Counted from the stretch's first letter, positions 6,803 to 16,171 are shown. The stretch is DNA of 39,316 nucleotides from Acetobacteraceae bacterium (GCA_027451405.1 DAIDJM010000025.1:1-39316), one strand, 5' to 3'. Notes: generated from the sequence alone by a model not told the origin. A program made the numbers and translations.

Positions 6803-8632
6803 ATGTGGCGCGGCCTTCTCCTGGTGCTGCTGCCGGTCGCCGCGCTCGCCGCCGATCCGGTTTCCTACAAGGTGGCGCTGCGCCCGACCGGGCATGGCGA
6901 CCTCGACGCGGCGCTTGCCGGCAGCGCGCAACTCAAGACGTTGCGCGGCAAGGCGCCGGCGGGGCCGTTCGCGCTGGTCGCGCGTGCGCGCCAGGACCAA
7001 AGCCGTCTCGAGACCGTGCTCGGCAGCTTCGGCTATTATGATGGCACGATCGCCATCACGATCGGTGGCCATCCGCTGAGCGACCCGAACCTGCCGACCT
7101 GGCTCGCGGCGCAGCCGGACAAACCGCCGGTGCCGGTGCATATCGCGCCGACCCTGGGGCCACTTTTCCACCTGGGCCGGATCGAGTTGCGGGGCGACGT
7201 GCCCGCGGTGGCGCGGCACGCGCTCGGCCTGCACCCGGGCGACCCGGCCGTGGCGGCGACGGTGCTCGCGGCGGGCGGGCGCATGTTGAACGCGTTGCAG
7301 GAGGACGGGTATGCGCTGGCCAGCATCCCGCCGCCGGAAGCCGTCGAGCATCCAGGCCAGCATGTGCTCGACGTGACCTTCGACGTGCATGCCGGCCCGC
7401 GTGTCGATATCGGCGACATCCGCTTCACGGGTCTGAAGGGCGTGAACGAGCGGTTCGTGCGCCGGCGATTGCTGATTCATTCCGGCCAACTCTACCAGCC
7501 GAGCAAGATCGAGGCGGCGCGACAGGATCTCGCCTCGCTCGGGGTGTTCTCCGGCGTCGAGGTGCATGCGGGTCGGCATCTCGATGCAAGCGGACGCATT
7601 CCGCTGGTGTTCGACGTGACCGAGCGCAAACGCCACGCGGTCGGCTTTACCGCCGGCTACTCGACCGATCTCGGCGGCAGCGTCGGCGTCACCTGGTCGG
7701 ACCGCAACCTGTTCGGCAATGCCGAGCAGCTCAACCTCTCGGCGATCGCGACCGGACTGGGCGGCAACGCGGTCAAGGGACTCGGCTACTCGATCACGGC
7801 TGCACTGATTAAGCCGGATTTCTGGGCCCGCGATCAGCAGATCGAATTCGACCTCGGCGCGCTCAAGCAAAATCTCGACGCCTACGATCAGACCGCGGAG
7901 ACCGCCGGCGTCACGCTGCGGCGCAAATTCTCGAAGGAATGGACCGGCAGCCTGGGGCTCACCGGCGAATATGAGCGCATCCTCCAGGAGGGCGTGACCC
8001 GCAACTACACGCTCGTCGCACTCCCGGTGAACGCAACCTACGACAGCACGGGCCTGTCCAATCCGCTCGACGATCCGCTGCACGGAATCCGCGCCAATTT
8101 CAGCGTTTCGCCCACCGAGTCGCTTGGGCCGCCGGATGCCACGTTCGTGATCCTGCAGGGCACGGCGGCCACCTATTTCGATTTCGCCCGGCTTGGCCTG
8201 ACGGCGCCCGGGCGCAGCGTTCTGGCGTTGCGCGGGCTCGTGGGCAGTGCGCAGGGAGCCACCAATTTCGATCTGCCGCCGGATCAGCGTTTCTATGGCG
8301 GTGGCACGGCGACCGTGCGCGGCTTCCGCTACCAGTCGGTGGGTCCGCTGTTTCCCGACAACAACCCGATCGGCGGCGCCGCCATCGATGCGGCCACCAT
8401 CGAGTTCCGCCAGCGCATCTGGGGGCCGGTGGGAGGCGTAGTGTTCCTCGATGCGGCCCAGGTGAGCGCCGGCAACGCACCGTTTCAAGGCACGCTCCGC
8501 GAAGGCGTGGGCGCGGGATTGCGCTACTACACCCCGATCGGCCCGATCCGGGTCGATGTCGCCGTTCCGGTGAACAGGCCCCCCGGTGGCGACAGTTTCG
8601 AGCTCTATCTCGGCCTGGGACAGGCGTTTTGA
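6803..8632 (+). CDS. tamA: Outer-membrane translocation and assembly protein TamA (BamA/Omp85 family)
   Basis: The 609-residue product has a signal peptide (MWRGLLLVLLPVAALA, cleavage before ADP). POTRA-type domains follow (for example GPRVDIGDIRFTGLKGVNERFVRRRL). The C-terminal 16-stranded barrel of the bacterial surface antigen type ends in the required aromatic residue (GLGQAF). The Omp85 loop-6 signature VRGFRYQS is present after YGGGTA. Together with the inner-membrane protein TamB it assembles autotransporters and moves phospholipids to the outer membrane. Its TGA overlaps the tamB ATG by one base (TGATG), which indicates coupling. Confidence 0.93.
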   Translation: MWRGLLLVLLPVAALAADPVSYKVALRPTGHGDLDAALAGSAQLKTLRGKAPAGPFALVARARQDQSRLETVLGSFGYYDGTIAITIGGHPLSDPNLPTWLAAQPDKPPVPVHIAPTLGPLFHLGRIELRGDVPAVARHALGLHPGDPAVAATVLAAGGRMLNALQEDGYALASIPPPEAVEHPGQHVLDVTFDVHAGPRVDIGDIRFTGLKGVNERFVRRRLLIHSGQLYQPSKIEAARQDLASLGVFSGVEVHAGRHLDASGRIPLVFDVTERKRHAVGFTAGYSTDLGGSVGVTWSDRNLFGNAEQLNLSAIATGLGGNAVKGLGYSITAALIKPDFWARDQQIEFDLGALKQNLDAYDQTAETAGVTLRRKFSKEWTGSLGLTGEYERILQEGVTRNYTLVALPVNATYDSTGLSNPLDDPLHGIRANFSVSPTESLGPPDATFVILQGTAATYFDFARLGLTAPGRSVLALRGLVGSAQGATNFDLPPDQRFYGGGTATVRGFRYQSVGPLFPDNNPIGGAAIDAATIEFRQRIWGPVGGVVFLDAAQVSAGNAPFQGTLREGVGAGLRYYTPIGPIRVDVAVPVNRPPGGDSFELYLGLGQAF

Positions 8633-11600
8633 TGCCGGACGCTGAGCAGCCGCCGGCGCGGCCACGCCGCTGGCGCCGGGCGCGGAAGATCCTTCGCTGG
8701 ATTGTCGGTCTGCTGGCCGGCGTTCCGCTCGTGCTGGTTGCCGCTCTGCTCGTCCTTTTCAATACCAGCTTCGGCCGGCATCTGATCGTGCAGCAGACGG
8801 CGTCGCTCACCGGCGGCACCGTGCGGCTCTTCGATCTGCATGGAACCTTTCCCCAGGCGCTGCGGCTTGGCCGGCTCGAGCTGATCGATGCGAAAGGCGT
8901 GTGGTTCAGCGCGAACGACGTGGCGCTCGACTGGTCGCCGACGGCGCTCCTGGGCGGCGTGTTTTCGGCTCAGAAATTGGCCGCCGCATCCGTCGCGATG
9001 GCGCGCCTGCCGGTGCCGGGCCCGGCAAAGACCGGATCGAAGGCATCGTCGGGCTTTTCCCTGCCGGTCAGCGTCAGGCTGCAATCGCTCGATGTTCCGC
9101 GGGCCGAGATCGGTGCTGCGGTGGCCGGCGCGCCGGCAGTACTACGGCTCGCCGGCAGCGCTAACGTTGCGTCCCTGCAACATGGGTCGATCGCGCTCAC
9201 GGTCACGCGCCTCGACTTCCCCGGCGAATACACGCTCCACGCGGCGCTGGCCGCGAATGGCGGCGTGGATGGTCGGCTCGAGCTGCACGAGCCGCCGCAC
9301 GGGCTGGTCGAGACCGTGGCAAAACTGCCCAATCTCGGTGCGCTCGCGATCGATGCGGCCATCGTGGGTCCGAAACAGAGTGAGCGCGCCACGCTGCGGG
9401 CCACGGCCGGGCCCTTGCGGGCGGCGGCGAACGGGTCGATCGATCTCGCGGCCAAGCAGCTGGCGCTCGACCTCGACGTGGATGCGCCCTCCATGCGTCC
9501 GGGGCCGGGGATTGCCTGGCAGAGTGTTGCCATTCATGCGCACGCGCATGGGCCCTGGACGGCGCCGGAGGCCAGCGGGCATGTTGCGATCACGCAATTG
9601 CAAGCCGAGGGTGTCGCGCTGGCGACGCTCACCGCTGAGCTCTCGGGCAATCGCGGTGCGGCGCATCTCGCCGCCGAGCTGACGGGCCTGCGCATCCCCG
9701 GTTCCAAGCCCAATCTGTTTGCCGCCGCGCCGATTGCGCTCACGGCCGATGCCGACCTCGCCGCGCCGGAGCGGACGTTGCGCTTCCGTGTTGCACATCC
9801 GCTGCTGGCGGCGGACGGCGTCGCGCATCTGGGAGCTGCGCCTTCGCTCGATCTGACGGCGAGCGTGCCGGATCTGGCGCCGCTCGCGGCCGCGGGCGGC
9901 GCGCAGCTCGCCGGGCACGCGCAAGTCTCGCTCCGGGCGGCGCGCAGCGGTTCCGTCACGGATGCGCGGCTCGACTCCACCCTCGACATCACCGGGGGAC
10001 AGGCGCCCGTACCGGCGCTGCTCGGCAAGGCGACGATCCGCGGCGAGGTGCAGCTTGCGGGACAGCGCCTCACCATCCGCTCGCTCGCGGTGGATGGGAG
10101 CGATCTGCATGCGGATCTGGCCGGCACGAAAGCGGACACGCTCAATTTCGCGTGGCATCTCGCCATCGCCGATCTCGCCCCGCTCGCGCCCGATGCGCGC
10201 GGCGGCTTGCGCGCTTCCGGTCAAGTTCGCGGCCCGCTCGATGGTTTCGCGGTCGATGCCGACCTCGACGGGACTGTCGGCACGCGCGCGATGGCGCCAG
10301 GCCCGCTCACGGCCAGTCTGCACGCCACCGGGCTGCCGAAGGCGCCGGTCGCGGCGCTGCGCGCGAGCGGGCGGGTCGCCGGGTCCGATCTGCGGCTGCA
10401 GGCCAACGTGCAGCGCGAACCGAAGGGCGGGCTTGCCGCGACGATTTCCGAGGCACGCTGGAAATCCGTGACTGCGGACGCCAATCTCCAACTCGCGCCG
10501 GGGGCCCTCATTCCGCTTGGCGACCTGCACGTCCGCATTGCGCAACTGGCTGATCTGGATGCGTTATCCGGACAGAAGCTGGCGGGCGGGCTCACGGCCT
10601 CGCTCGTCTCCCGAGGCGATCCGGCGCGGCCCGAAACGCGGATCGACGTGGAGGGGCGTGGCTTGGGCGCCGCGGGAAGCGGTGTCGAACGGCTCGCCAT
10701 CACCGGAACCGTCACCGGCGCCGATTCCGATCCCGACCTCGATATCGGACTGGTCGCCGACGGCGTGTCGAGTGGCGCGATCTCGGGCCGGGTGCGCGCC
10801 ACCGCGAAAGGTCGAGCGAACGCGCTGGCGCTCGATGCGAGCACCGTGCTTCACCATGTGGCTGGCGCCGATCTCGAGGCGGCCACGAGCGCGGTGCTCG
10901 ATGCGAAGGCGAAATCGCTGCGGCTGCGCACGCTGACTGCCGATGCGCATGGGATCGCCGCGCGGCTGGCGGCTCCCTGCCGGATCGATTTCGGAAAGGA
11001 GACGAAGATCGATCGGCTCCGCCTTGCGGTGGGCGATGCGTCGGTCGCGCTGTCGGGCGAGCTTTCCCCGGCACTCGATCTCACGGCGAGCCTGCGCAAC
11101 GTCACCCCGTCGCTTGCCAAGCCCTTCGTGCCGGCGCTGAACGCGCAGGGCGTGCTCTCGGCCGATGCGCAGCTGCATGGCACCACCGCTGCACCCACGG
11201 GGACCGTGCGTGTCGCCGCACTGGGATTGCGCGTGCTCTCCGGGCCGGGCGCTTCCTTGCCTGCCGCGAATGCGCGGCTGCGCGTCGATCTTCACGGGAA
11301 GAGCGCGGGCATCGACGCCCATGTCGATGCTGGACCGAAATTGCGGCTGGCAGCCGGCGGCACGGCGCCGCTTGGCGCGGGTGGCGCGCTCGATATACGC
11401 ACCTCCGGCGCGCTCGACCTGACCCTGCTCGATCCGATCCTGCAGGCTGGCGGGCGGCGCGCTCAGGGTCGGCTCGCCCTGGACGTCACCGCGACCGGCC
11501 CGGTCGGGCAGCCCGATTTCACCGGCAGCGCCACCCTGTCCGGGGGCGAGGTCCAGGATTACGTGCAAGGGCTGCATCTGACGAACATGGCGGCCCGCAT

Positions 11601-12705
11601 CAGGGCCACGGGCAAAACCATTGAGCTTGCGAGCTTCTCCGCCGATGCGGCGCCCGGCACGATCACCGCGAGCGGCACGGTCGGGCTGGCGGCGCCGATG
11701 CCGGTCGATATCCATCTGCGCGCTCAGAATGCTCGCCCGCTCGCAAGCGATCTGCTGACCGCGACGATCGACGCGGACCTCGCGGTCCAGGGCCAGATGC
11801 AGGGCAAGCTCGATGCCGGCGGGCAGATCAAGGTGCGTCGTGCCGACATCCATATTCCGGATAGTTTCCCGCCTTCGGTCGCGGTGCTGAATGTCCGCCG
11901 TGCCGGCCAGAAGCCACCGCCCCCGGCCCCGCCGGCCCCGCCCTCCGTGGTTGCTCTCGGTATTACGGTCGACGCGCCGCAGGCGATTTTCGTGCGCGGG
12001 CACGGGCTCGATGCGGAACTGGGCGGGCGCCTGAAAGTGGCCGGCACGGTGACCGCGCCGCAGATCTCCGGCGGCTTCCAAATGCGACGCGGCCAGTTCT
12101 CGCTCGCGGGCACGACCCTGGATTTCACCCAGGGCGAGGTCGGTTTCAACGGCGCCGGCGTGACTGGCAAGATCGACCCGACGATCAATTTCGTCGCCGA
12201 GAGCAGCCAGGGCGGGATCACCGCAACGCTGACCATCACCGGTTACGCAGATGCACCGAAAATCGGGCTTTCGAGCCTTCCGGAATTGCCGCAGGACGAG
12301 GTGCTGGCGCACCTGCTGTTTGGTCAGAGCATGTCGAGCCTGAGCCCGCTGCAGATTGCCGAGATCGGCGCGGCGCTGGCCGAGATTTCCGGTGTGACGG
12401 GCGGCGGCGGCGGCCCGCTATCGTCCATCCGCAAGGGTCTCGGGCTCGATCGCCTGTCGGTCGGTGGTGGAACGAATGGTGCCGGCGCCAGCGTGGAAGC
12501 CGGGCGATATGTCGCGCGCGGCGTCTATGTCGGCGCGAAACAGGCGACCTCGGGCGGCGGCGGAACACAGGCGCAGGTGCAGATCGACCTCACACGCCGG
12601 CTGAAGCTGGATACGCAGTTCGGCACCGGCGGCAGCACGCAGGGTGCGACGCCGCAGAACGATCCCGGCAGCTATGTTGGGTTATCGTATCAGTTCGAAT
12701 ATTGA
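8632..12705 (+). CDS. tamB: Translocation and assembly module protein TamB (AsmA-like, DUF490)
   Basis: A 1357-residue protein anchored by one N-terminal helix (IVGLLAGVPLVLVAALLVLF) just after an Arg-rich cytoplasmic stretch. A very long periplasmic region of repeated beta-strands follows, as in AsmA-like bridge proteins. The C-terminal DUF490 domain is clear: GGFQMRRGQFSLAGTTLDFT, DPTINFVAE, LPQDEVLAHLLFGQSMSSLSP and a final GLSYQFEY. TamB spans the periplasm and gives lipids a hydrophobic groove to TamA. A Pro-rich spacer (KPPPPAPPAPPS) near residue 1102 precedes the C-terminal domain. The ATG at 8632 is used; a TTG one codon earlier is also open. Downstream is a double-hairpin repeat. Confidence 0.93.
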   Translation: MPDAEQPPARPRRWRRARKILRWIVGLLAGVPLVLVAALLVLFNTSFGRHLIVQQTASLTGGTVRLFDLHGTFPQALRLGRLELIDAKGVWFSANDVALDWSPTALLGGVFSAQKLAAASVAMARLPVPGPAKTGSKASSGFSLPVSVRLQSLDVPRAEIGAAVAGAPAVLRLAGSANVASLQHGSIALTVTRLDFPGEYTLHAALAANGGVDGRLELHEPPHGLVETVAKLPNLGALAIDAAIVGPKQSERATLRATAGPLRAAANGSIDLAAKQLALDLDVDAPSMRPGPGIAWQSVAIHAHAHGPWTAPEASGHVAITQLQAEGVALATLTAELSGNRGAAHLAAELTGLRIPGSKPNLFAAAPIALTADADLAAPERTLRFRVAHPLLAADGVAHLGAAPSLDLTASVPDLAPLAAAGGAQLAGHAQVSLRAARSGSVTDARLDSTLDITGGQAPVPALLGKATIRGEVQLAGQRLTIRSLAVDGSDLHADLAGTKADTLNFAWHLAIADLAPLAPDARGGLRASGQVRGPLDGFAVDADLDGTVGTRAMAPGPLTASLHATGLPKAPVAALRASGRVAGSDLRLQANVQREPKGGLAATISEARWKSVTADANLQLAPGALIPLGDLHVRIAQLADLDALSGQKLAGGLTASLVSRGDPARPETRIDVEGRGLGAAGSGVERLAITGTVTGADSDPDLDIGLVADGVSSGAISGRVRATAKGRANALALDASTVLHHVAGADLEAATSAVLDAKAKSLRLRTLTADAHGIAARLAAPCRIDFGKETKIDRLRLAVGDASVALSGELSPALDLTASLRNVTPSLAKPFVPALNAQGVLSADAQLHGTTAAPTGTVRVAALGLRVLSGPGASLPAANARLRVDLHGKSAGIDAHVDAGPKLRLAAGGTAPLGAGGALDIRTSGALDLTLLDPILQAGGRRAQGRLALDVTATGPVGQPDFTGSATLSGGEVQDYVQGLHLTNMAARIRATGKTIELASFSADAAPGTITASGTVGLAAPMPVDIHLRAQNARPLASDLLTATIDADLAVQGQMQGKLDAGGQIKVRRADIHIPDSFPPSVAVLNVRRAGQKPPPPAPPAPPSVVALGITVDAPQAIFVRGHGLDAELGGRLKVAGTVTAPQISGGFQMRRGQFSLAGTTLDFTQGEVGFNGAGVTGKIDPTINFVAESSQGGITATLTITGYADAPKIGLSSLPELPQDEVLAHLLFGQSMSSLSPLQIAEIGAALAEISGVTGGGGGPLSSIRKGLGLDRLSVGGGTNGAGASVEAGRYVARGVYVGAKQATSGGGGTQAQVQIDLTRRLKLDTQFGTGGSTQGATPQNDPGSYVGLSYQFEY

Positions 12706-12743
12706 GGGATGCTCTGGAGCGGAGTAGGTTTCGGTTGAGGCGT

Positions 12744-12801
12744 GCCTCCGGCAGCCCGGGCTCTGCCGGGGATCCGCTGGGGCCGAAAGGCCCCAGACCC
12801 C
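12744..12801 (+). repeat. Double-hairpin repeat copy D, 3' of tamB (terminator orientation)
   Basis: GCCTCCGGC (12744-12752) is followed by a diverged stem 2, CCCGG pairing with CCGGG (12755-12770). Stem 1 is CTGGGGCC pairing with GGCCCCAG (12777-12796, loop GAAA), then ACCCC. It lies 38 nt after the tamB stop in the convergent gap with the periplasmic binding protein gene. It has the same orientation relative to the upstream gene as copies A, E and F. Confidence 0.72.
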
Positions 12802-12839
12802 ATGGCTTTCAATGAGCCGTACGCATCCCGCTCTAGCGG

Positions 12840-13853
12840 TCAACGGAACGGAGGCGACCAGAGCATCCCGCCCTCGGTCCAGGGCCGATTCGGGCCCGGA
12901 TCGAGACGCAGCACGGAGTGCGGCCCGACATCGCGATCGATGATCTCGTCATAATTGCCGGTGGCGGACAGCGCCTTGAACGACCAATCGTCCGCGAGCC
13001 CCAGGCCCCAGTTCACCCCGCGCCGCACGCCCACAAGGGACTGCACGGTGGGATCGGCGCTGTGTCGCTGGTCGGCGGCATTGGCCTTCGTCACGTCGTT
13101 GGCGGCAGCTTCGATCAGGGCATAACCCACCCAATCGACGATCCGTGCCCATTCGGCATCGCCCGACCGTACGACCGGCGCCCAGGGGTCGAGGCTGAGC
13201 CGGTCCGGCAGCATCACGAAATCGTTGCGCATACCATGAAAAAGGCTGCGATCGAAGGCAAGTCTCGAGAGATCGCCGGTTTGGGCATCGCAATGACCAT
13301 CGACCAGGGCGGCTTCCATTTCGCCGACCTCGGTGAAAGGAAAATAGATACCCTTGAGGCCGAGGCGATCGGCCGCGCGATGGAGCTGAATTTCGGCGTC
13401 CGTGTTGGCAATGAAGCAGACCGACTTGCCGGCGAGGTCATGCAGCGATGCGATTCCCCGGTCCTTGTGGACCATGACGCCCTGCGCATCGAAATAGAGG
13501 GGCGTGAGGTAGGTCAAATCGTCATGTTTGGCGATCCCGGGATCGGGTGTGGCACCGAACAGCACCGCGATGCGACCATGTGCGAGCGCATCATAGGCGA
13601 GTGCCTCGGTGGGGAAGGTTTGCAGGGCGACATGGCCGGGGCCGAGGATGGCGGCGCCGAGTGCCTGGCAGAAATCGGCGCCGAGCGCCGAAAGATTGCC
13701 ATGCGTGTCATCGAGCGTTTCGTCGTTGAGTTCGTCGACGGTGCCGCAGGCGAGCGCACCGGCCGCGCGAACCTGATCGAGCGTGGGACCGGCGAGCGCA
13801 GTCTGCGTCAGACCGGCGAGGAGGAGCGCGGCGGCGAAAAGGCGGGCGATCAT
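12840..13853 (-). CDS. Orphan periplasmic solute-binding protein related to the AapJ/BztA amino-acid receptors
   Basis: A 337-residue product with a signal peptide (MIARLFAAALLLAGLTQTALA) and a type II periplasmic-binding fold. The overall pattern is that of the general L-amino-acid receptors: GALACGTVD near the N-terminus, GADFCQALGAAI, GYALIEAAANDVT, GVNWGLGLADDWSFKALSATGNYDEIIDRDVG, and the family-typical C-terminus GGMLWSPPFR. The segment that normally carries the RNTTWT-type ligand motif reads LFGATPDPGIAKHDDLTY instead, so the ligand may differ. No permease or ATPase genes are nearby. The start at 13853 is firm: the upstream alternative at 13889 lies inside a terminator. The gene begins 17 nt after that terminator's T-run. 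Confidence 0.72.
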   Translation of the reverse strand: MIARLFAAALLLAGLTQTALAGPTLDQVRAAGALACGTVDELNDETLDDTHGNLSALGADFCQALGAAILGPGHVALQTFPTEALAYDALAHGRIAVLFGATPDPGIAKHDDLTYLTPLYFDAQGVMVHKDRGIASLHDLAGKSVCFIANTDAEIQLHRAADRLGLKGIYFPFTEVGEMEAALVDGHCDAQTGDLSRLAFDRSLFHGMRNDFVMLPDRLSLDPWAPVVRSGDAEWARIVDWVGYALIEAAANDVTKANAADQRHSADPTVQSLVGVRRGVNWGLGLADDWSFKALSATGNYDEIIDRDVGPHSVLRLDPGPNRPWTEGGMLWSPPFR

Positions 13854-13870
13854 GTTTGCGGTTCCGCATG

Positions 13871-13902
13871 AAAAAAACTGGGGGGACACGAGGTCCCCCC
13901 AG
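13871..13902 (-). terminator. Rho-independent terminator of the phosphoesterase gene
   Basis: On the minus strand CTGGGGGGAC pairs perfectly with GTCCCCCCAG (10 bp, 5-nt loop; 13878-13902) and is followed by seven T (13877-13871). It starts 23 nt after the stop at 13926. It separates the phosphoesterase from the binding-protein gene on the same strand. It would end most transcripts, or attenuate them, before that gene. Confidence 0.93.
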
Positions 13903-13925
13903 CCTGGTCGGCGTATGCGTCGGCG

Positions 13926-15977
13926 TTATGGCGTCCAGGTGCCCGAGGTCGGGATGCCCGGCGAGGTTCCGGGACGCGGGTTGAAGTCGATCGGCGCCGG
14001 ATCGACGATCCCCCCGTTGACATAGTCGGTCGGCACGATCTGCAGGAATTCGCAGCCCTGGCCGCCGTAATGCGGCAGTGACAGCACGGCGTTCCGCGGG
14101 ATCTCCGCAAAGGCCGGCGGCAGCGGCGCCGCCGTTCCGCTCAGGCGCGCATTGTCGAACACTTCCGTCAGGTCGCTGATCGACGGATCGGCATCGATCG
14201 GTCCCATGTTCGGCTGGATGGTATTGGTCGCGATCGCCTCGGCGTTTGCCTCGTCCGGCAGTCTTTGCAGCGGCACGAGGTTGAACAGCTCGTCGATGAA
14301 TTTGATCACCGAGCTGTGCTCCGCGTATTTGCTGGAGATCGCGTGCACCTTCGCGAAGGGCGAGATGACGATGGCCGGGATCCGCGGGCCGCCCGAGAGC
14401 GGGTTGCCGAACGGATCGTTCACGCGGATCGACTCCGGAACGTGGTCGAAATAGCCGTCGGTTTCGTCATAGGTGATGATGATCGCGCTGTGGGCCCAGT
14501 AAGGGCTGGCCGCGATGGCGTTGATGCTGTCGGCGAGGAGGGACTCTGCAATCTGGCCGTCTGAGTAGCCAGGATGATCGTCGCTGCCGACGAACGCCCG
14601 CTGTACGTTGGCGCTCGGATCGACCGGGATCAGCCCGTCATTGTTGCCGTAACCGCCACGCACGTAAAAGACCCCACCCTTGGCTGGCAGAGCCTGGTTC
14701 GTCACGTCCTGGATGAAATTGCCAAGCGCGTGCAGATGCTGCTGCTCGACGGGGTTGTCGCCGACATAGCCGAAATATTGCGGCCCGTTATGGTGCGTGA
14801 TGTAGGTCGCATGCGTCGCGACCCCGGTCACGTCGGTCGGCTCCAGCCCGTAGCCCTCCTGATACCAGCCCCAGTGCACCGGCGCGTCCTTCGACGCGAC
14901 GGTCGCGATGTCGCTTTGCACATCGAGCAGATCGAGCGCAGGGTTCTGATCGTGCTTGATGATCTTATTGATGTTACTGCCCATGAAGGAAAGCGGCAGC
15001 GACGCGTAAGTCTGATTGAGCGTCGGCGCGCTGGCCGGCACGTCGTTCGGACCGTAGGGCGGCTTGATCGGCGAGGTGTCGAAATTGGAGCCGGCGAACG
15101 GACCCTGGTCGTTGACGAGCGGCACACCGCCGGTGGAGGCCAGCGAGGTGCCGATCACTCCCGCATTGGAAAGGCTGGGGTGCTTCGCCCACTCCGTAAG
15201 GCCGGTCTGGCCGGCGATCAGCGAGACCGCGTTCGGGGCGGACGGTCCGTTGATGGTCATGTGGAAATTGTCGAACATGGCGAAGCGGTCGGCGTATTGC
15301 CACAGGAATGGCGCCGCGTCGCAATCGAGGTGGCTCATGACCAGCTCGCCGCGCTGCACCTGGAACTCGGTCAGCGTTGGCAGCGAGGACAGCGGCGCAC
15401 CGGTCGAACGCGACACGATGTTGCCGCTCGCGTCGGTCGTCAGGCCTTCCTCGTTAAGCGCGTACCGATCGTTCTTGGTCACGCCGTTCGCGTAATCGAT
15501 GTCGTTCACGACACCGGCATGCGAGTGGTCGACGCTGTCGAGGTCGGCCGGATAGATCGGCACCTGGGTGTTGGTGCCGGTCACGGTGACGCTGTTCGGC
15601 ACCTTGAAAGTCGAGATCGCGGAAATTGTGTTCTGGTTGTTTACCACGGTCACGATCGGCTGTTTCGCAAAGGTTGGCGTGCCGTTGGGATAGAACAGGC
15701 CGTTGGCGCCCGGGTAGGTGCCGAAATACTGGTCGAACGAACGGTTCTCCTGGAACAGGACGAACACGTATTTGATTTTCTGGCGCAGCAGCGCGAGCTT
15801 CTGTGTGCGCGAAAGGCGCGGTTCGGCCGACTCGGGCACGATGTTGCTGGCGACATAGGCGCTGGATTTCGGCGCGATGCGCGTCTCCGGCGTAGCCGCA
15901 CAGGCGACGCTGGGCGCGATCAGCGCGGCACTCGTGAAGAAGGCGCAGGACGCCCTGAGCCACGGCTTGCGTGTCAT
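13926..15977 (-). CDS. Secreted phosphoesterase of the phospholipase C / acid phosphatase (AcpA-like) family
   Basis: A 683-residue product with a signal peptide (MTRKPWLRASCAFFTSAAL, cleavage near ACA-ATP) and one phosphoesterase domain (PF04185 type). Conserved parts are FVLFQENRSFDQYFGTYPG (metal-binding Glu-Asn), DNFHMTINGPSAPN, IIITYDETDGYFDHV (Asp-Glu-Asp metal ligands) and EHSSVIKFIDELF. Members hydrolyse phosphate esters such as phospholipids, acid-phosphatase substrates or teichoic-type polymers; the substrate here is not known. The ATG at 15977 has GAGGGG upstream. A frame open to 16118 includes 47 residues that do not look like protein. A perfect terminator follows. Confidence 0.88.
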   Translation of the reverse strand: MTRKPWLRASCAFFTSAALIAPSVACAATPETRIAPKSSAYVASNIVPESAEPRLSRTQKLALLRQKIKYVFVLFQENRSFDQYFGTYPGANGLFYPNGTPTFAKQPIVTVVNNQNTISAISTFKVPNSVTVTGTNTQVPIYPADLDSVDHSHAGVVNDIDYANGVTKNDRYALNEEGLTTDASGNIVSRSTGAPLSSLPTLTEFQVQRGELVMSHLDCDAAPFLWQYADRFAMFDNFHMTINGPSAPNAVSLIAGQTGLTEWAKHPSLSNAGVIGTSLASTGGVPLVNDQGPFAGSNFDTSPIKPPYGPNDVPASAPTLNQTYASLPLSFMGSNINKIIKHDQNPALDLLDVQSDIATVASKDAPVHWGWYQEGYGLEPTDVTGVATHATYITHHNGPQYFGYVGDNPVEQQHLHALGNFIQDVTNQALPAKGGVFYVRGGYGNNDGLIPVDPSANVQRAFVGSDDHPGYSDGQIAESLLADSINAIAASPYWAHSAIIITYDETDGYFDHVPESIRVNDPFGNPLSGGPRIPAIVISPFAKVHAISSKYAEHSSVIKFIDELFNLVPLQRLPDEANAEAIATNTIQPNMGPIDADPSISDLTEVFDNARLSGTAAPLPPAFAEIPRNAVLSLPHYGGQGCEFLQIVPTDYVNGGIVDPAPIDFNPRPGTSPGIPTSGTWTP

Positions 15978-16071
15978 GTGCAATTCCCCTCGGGCACCGC
16001 GACCGTCCGCGCGGCGCGTCTGCCGCACGCTGTCGGGCGGCTTAGCCCGGCGCGTAATTAACGCCGAAGGG

Positions 16072-16133
16072 AACCCTGTCGAGGCCGGATAGTTGAAGCT
16101 TTTGTTGCATTTCATCATCGGAACGACAGGGTT
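16072..16133. repeat. Wide inverted repeat between the phosphoesterase gene and tRNA-Leu
   Basis: AACCCTGTCG at 16072-16081 is matched exactly in reverse complement at 16124-16133, with 42 nt between. The two arms flank the likely promoter zone of the phosphoesterase gene and the -35 side of the tRNA promoter. This could be a pair of operator half-sites or a long stem-loop. The rest of 15978-16132 has no gene. Confidence 0.5.
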
Positions 16134-16161
16134 TGCCGACCTGATGAAAGCAGGCTAGAGT
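16133..16161 (+). promoter_or_regulatory. Promoter of tRNA-Leu
   Basis: TTGCCG (16133-16138) and TAGAGT (16156-16161) are separated by exactly 17 nt and end 10 nt before the mature tRNA 5' end. This is a good housekeeping sigma-70-type promoter for a stable RNA. Confidence 0.7.
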
Positions 16162-16171
16162 ATCAGGTTGT

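Noticed and set aside
6242-8665. Open frame of 807 codons on the minus strand, antisense to tamA and the small membrane protein
   Set aside because: The opposite strand encodes a clear Omp85 protein, and the antisense translation is Arg/Gly-rich noise.
10564-12312. Open frame of 582 codons on the minus strand inside tamB
   Set aside because: tamB carries the DUF490 motifs through this region; the antisense frame has no recognisable features.
13854-13889. Upstream start for the orphan binding protein
   Set aside because: It would put the start codon within a terminator stem and destroy the signal peptide.
16072-16133. Pho box
   Set aside because: CTGTCG half-sites are inverted and 42 nt apart, not direct repeats 11 nt apart, and they lack the final A of CTGTCA.
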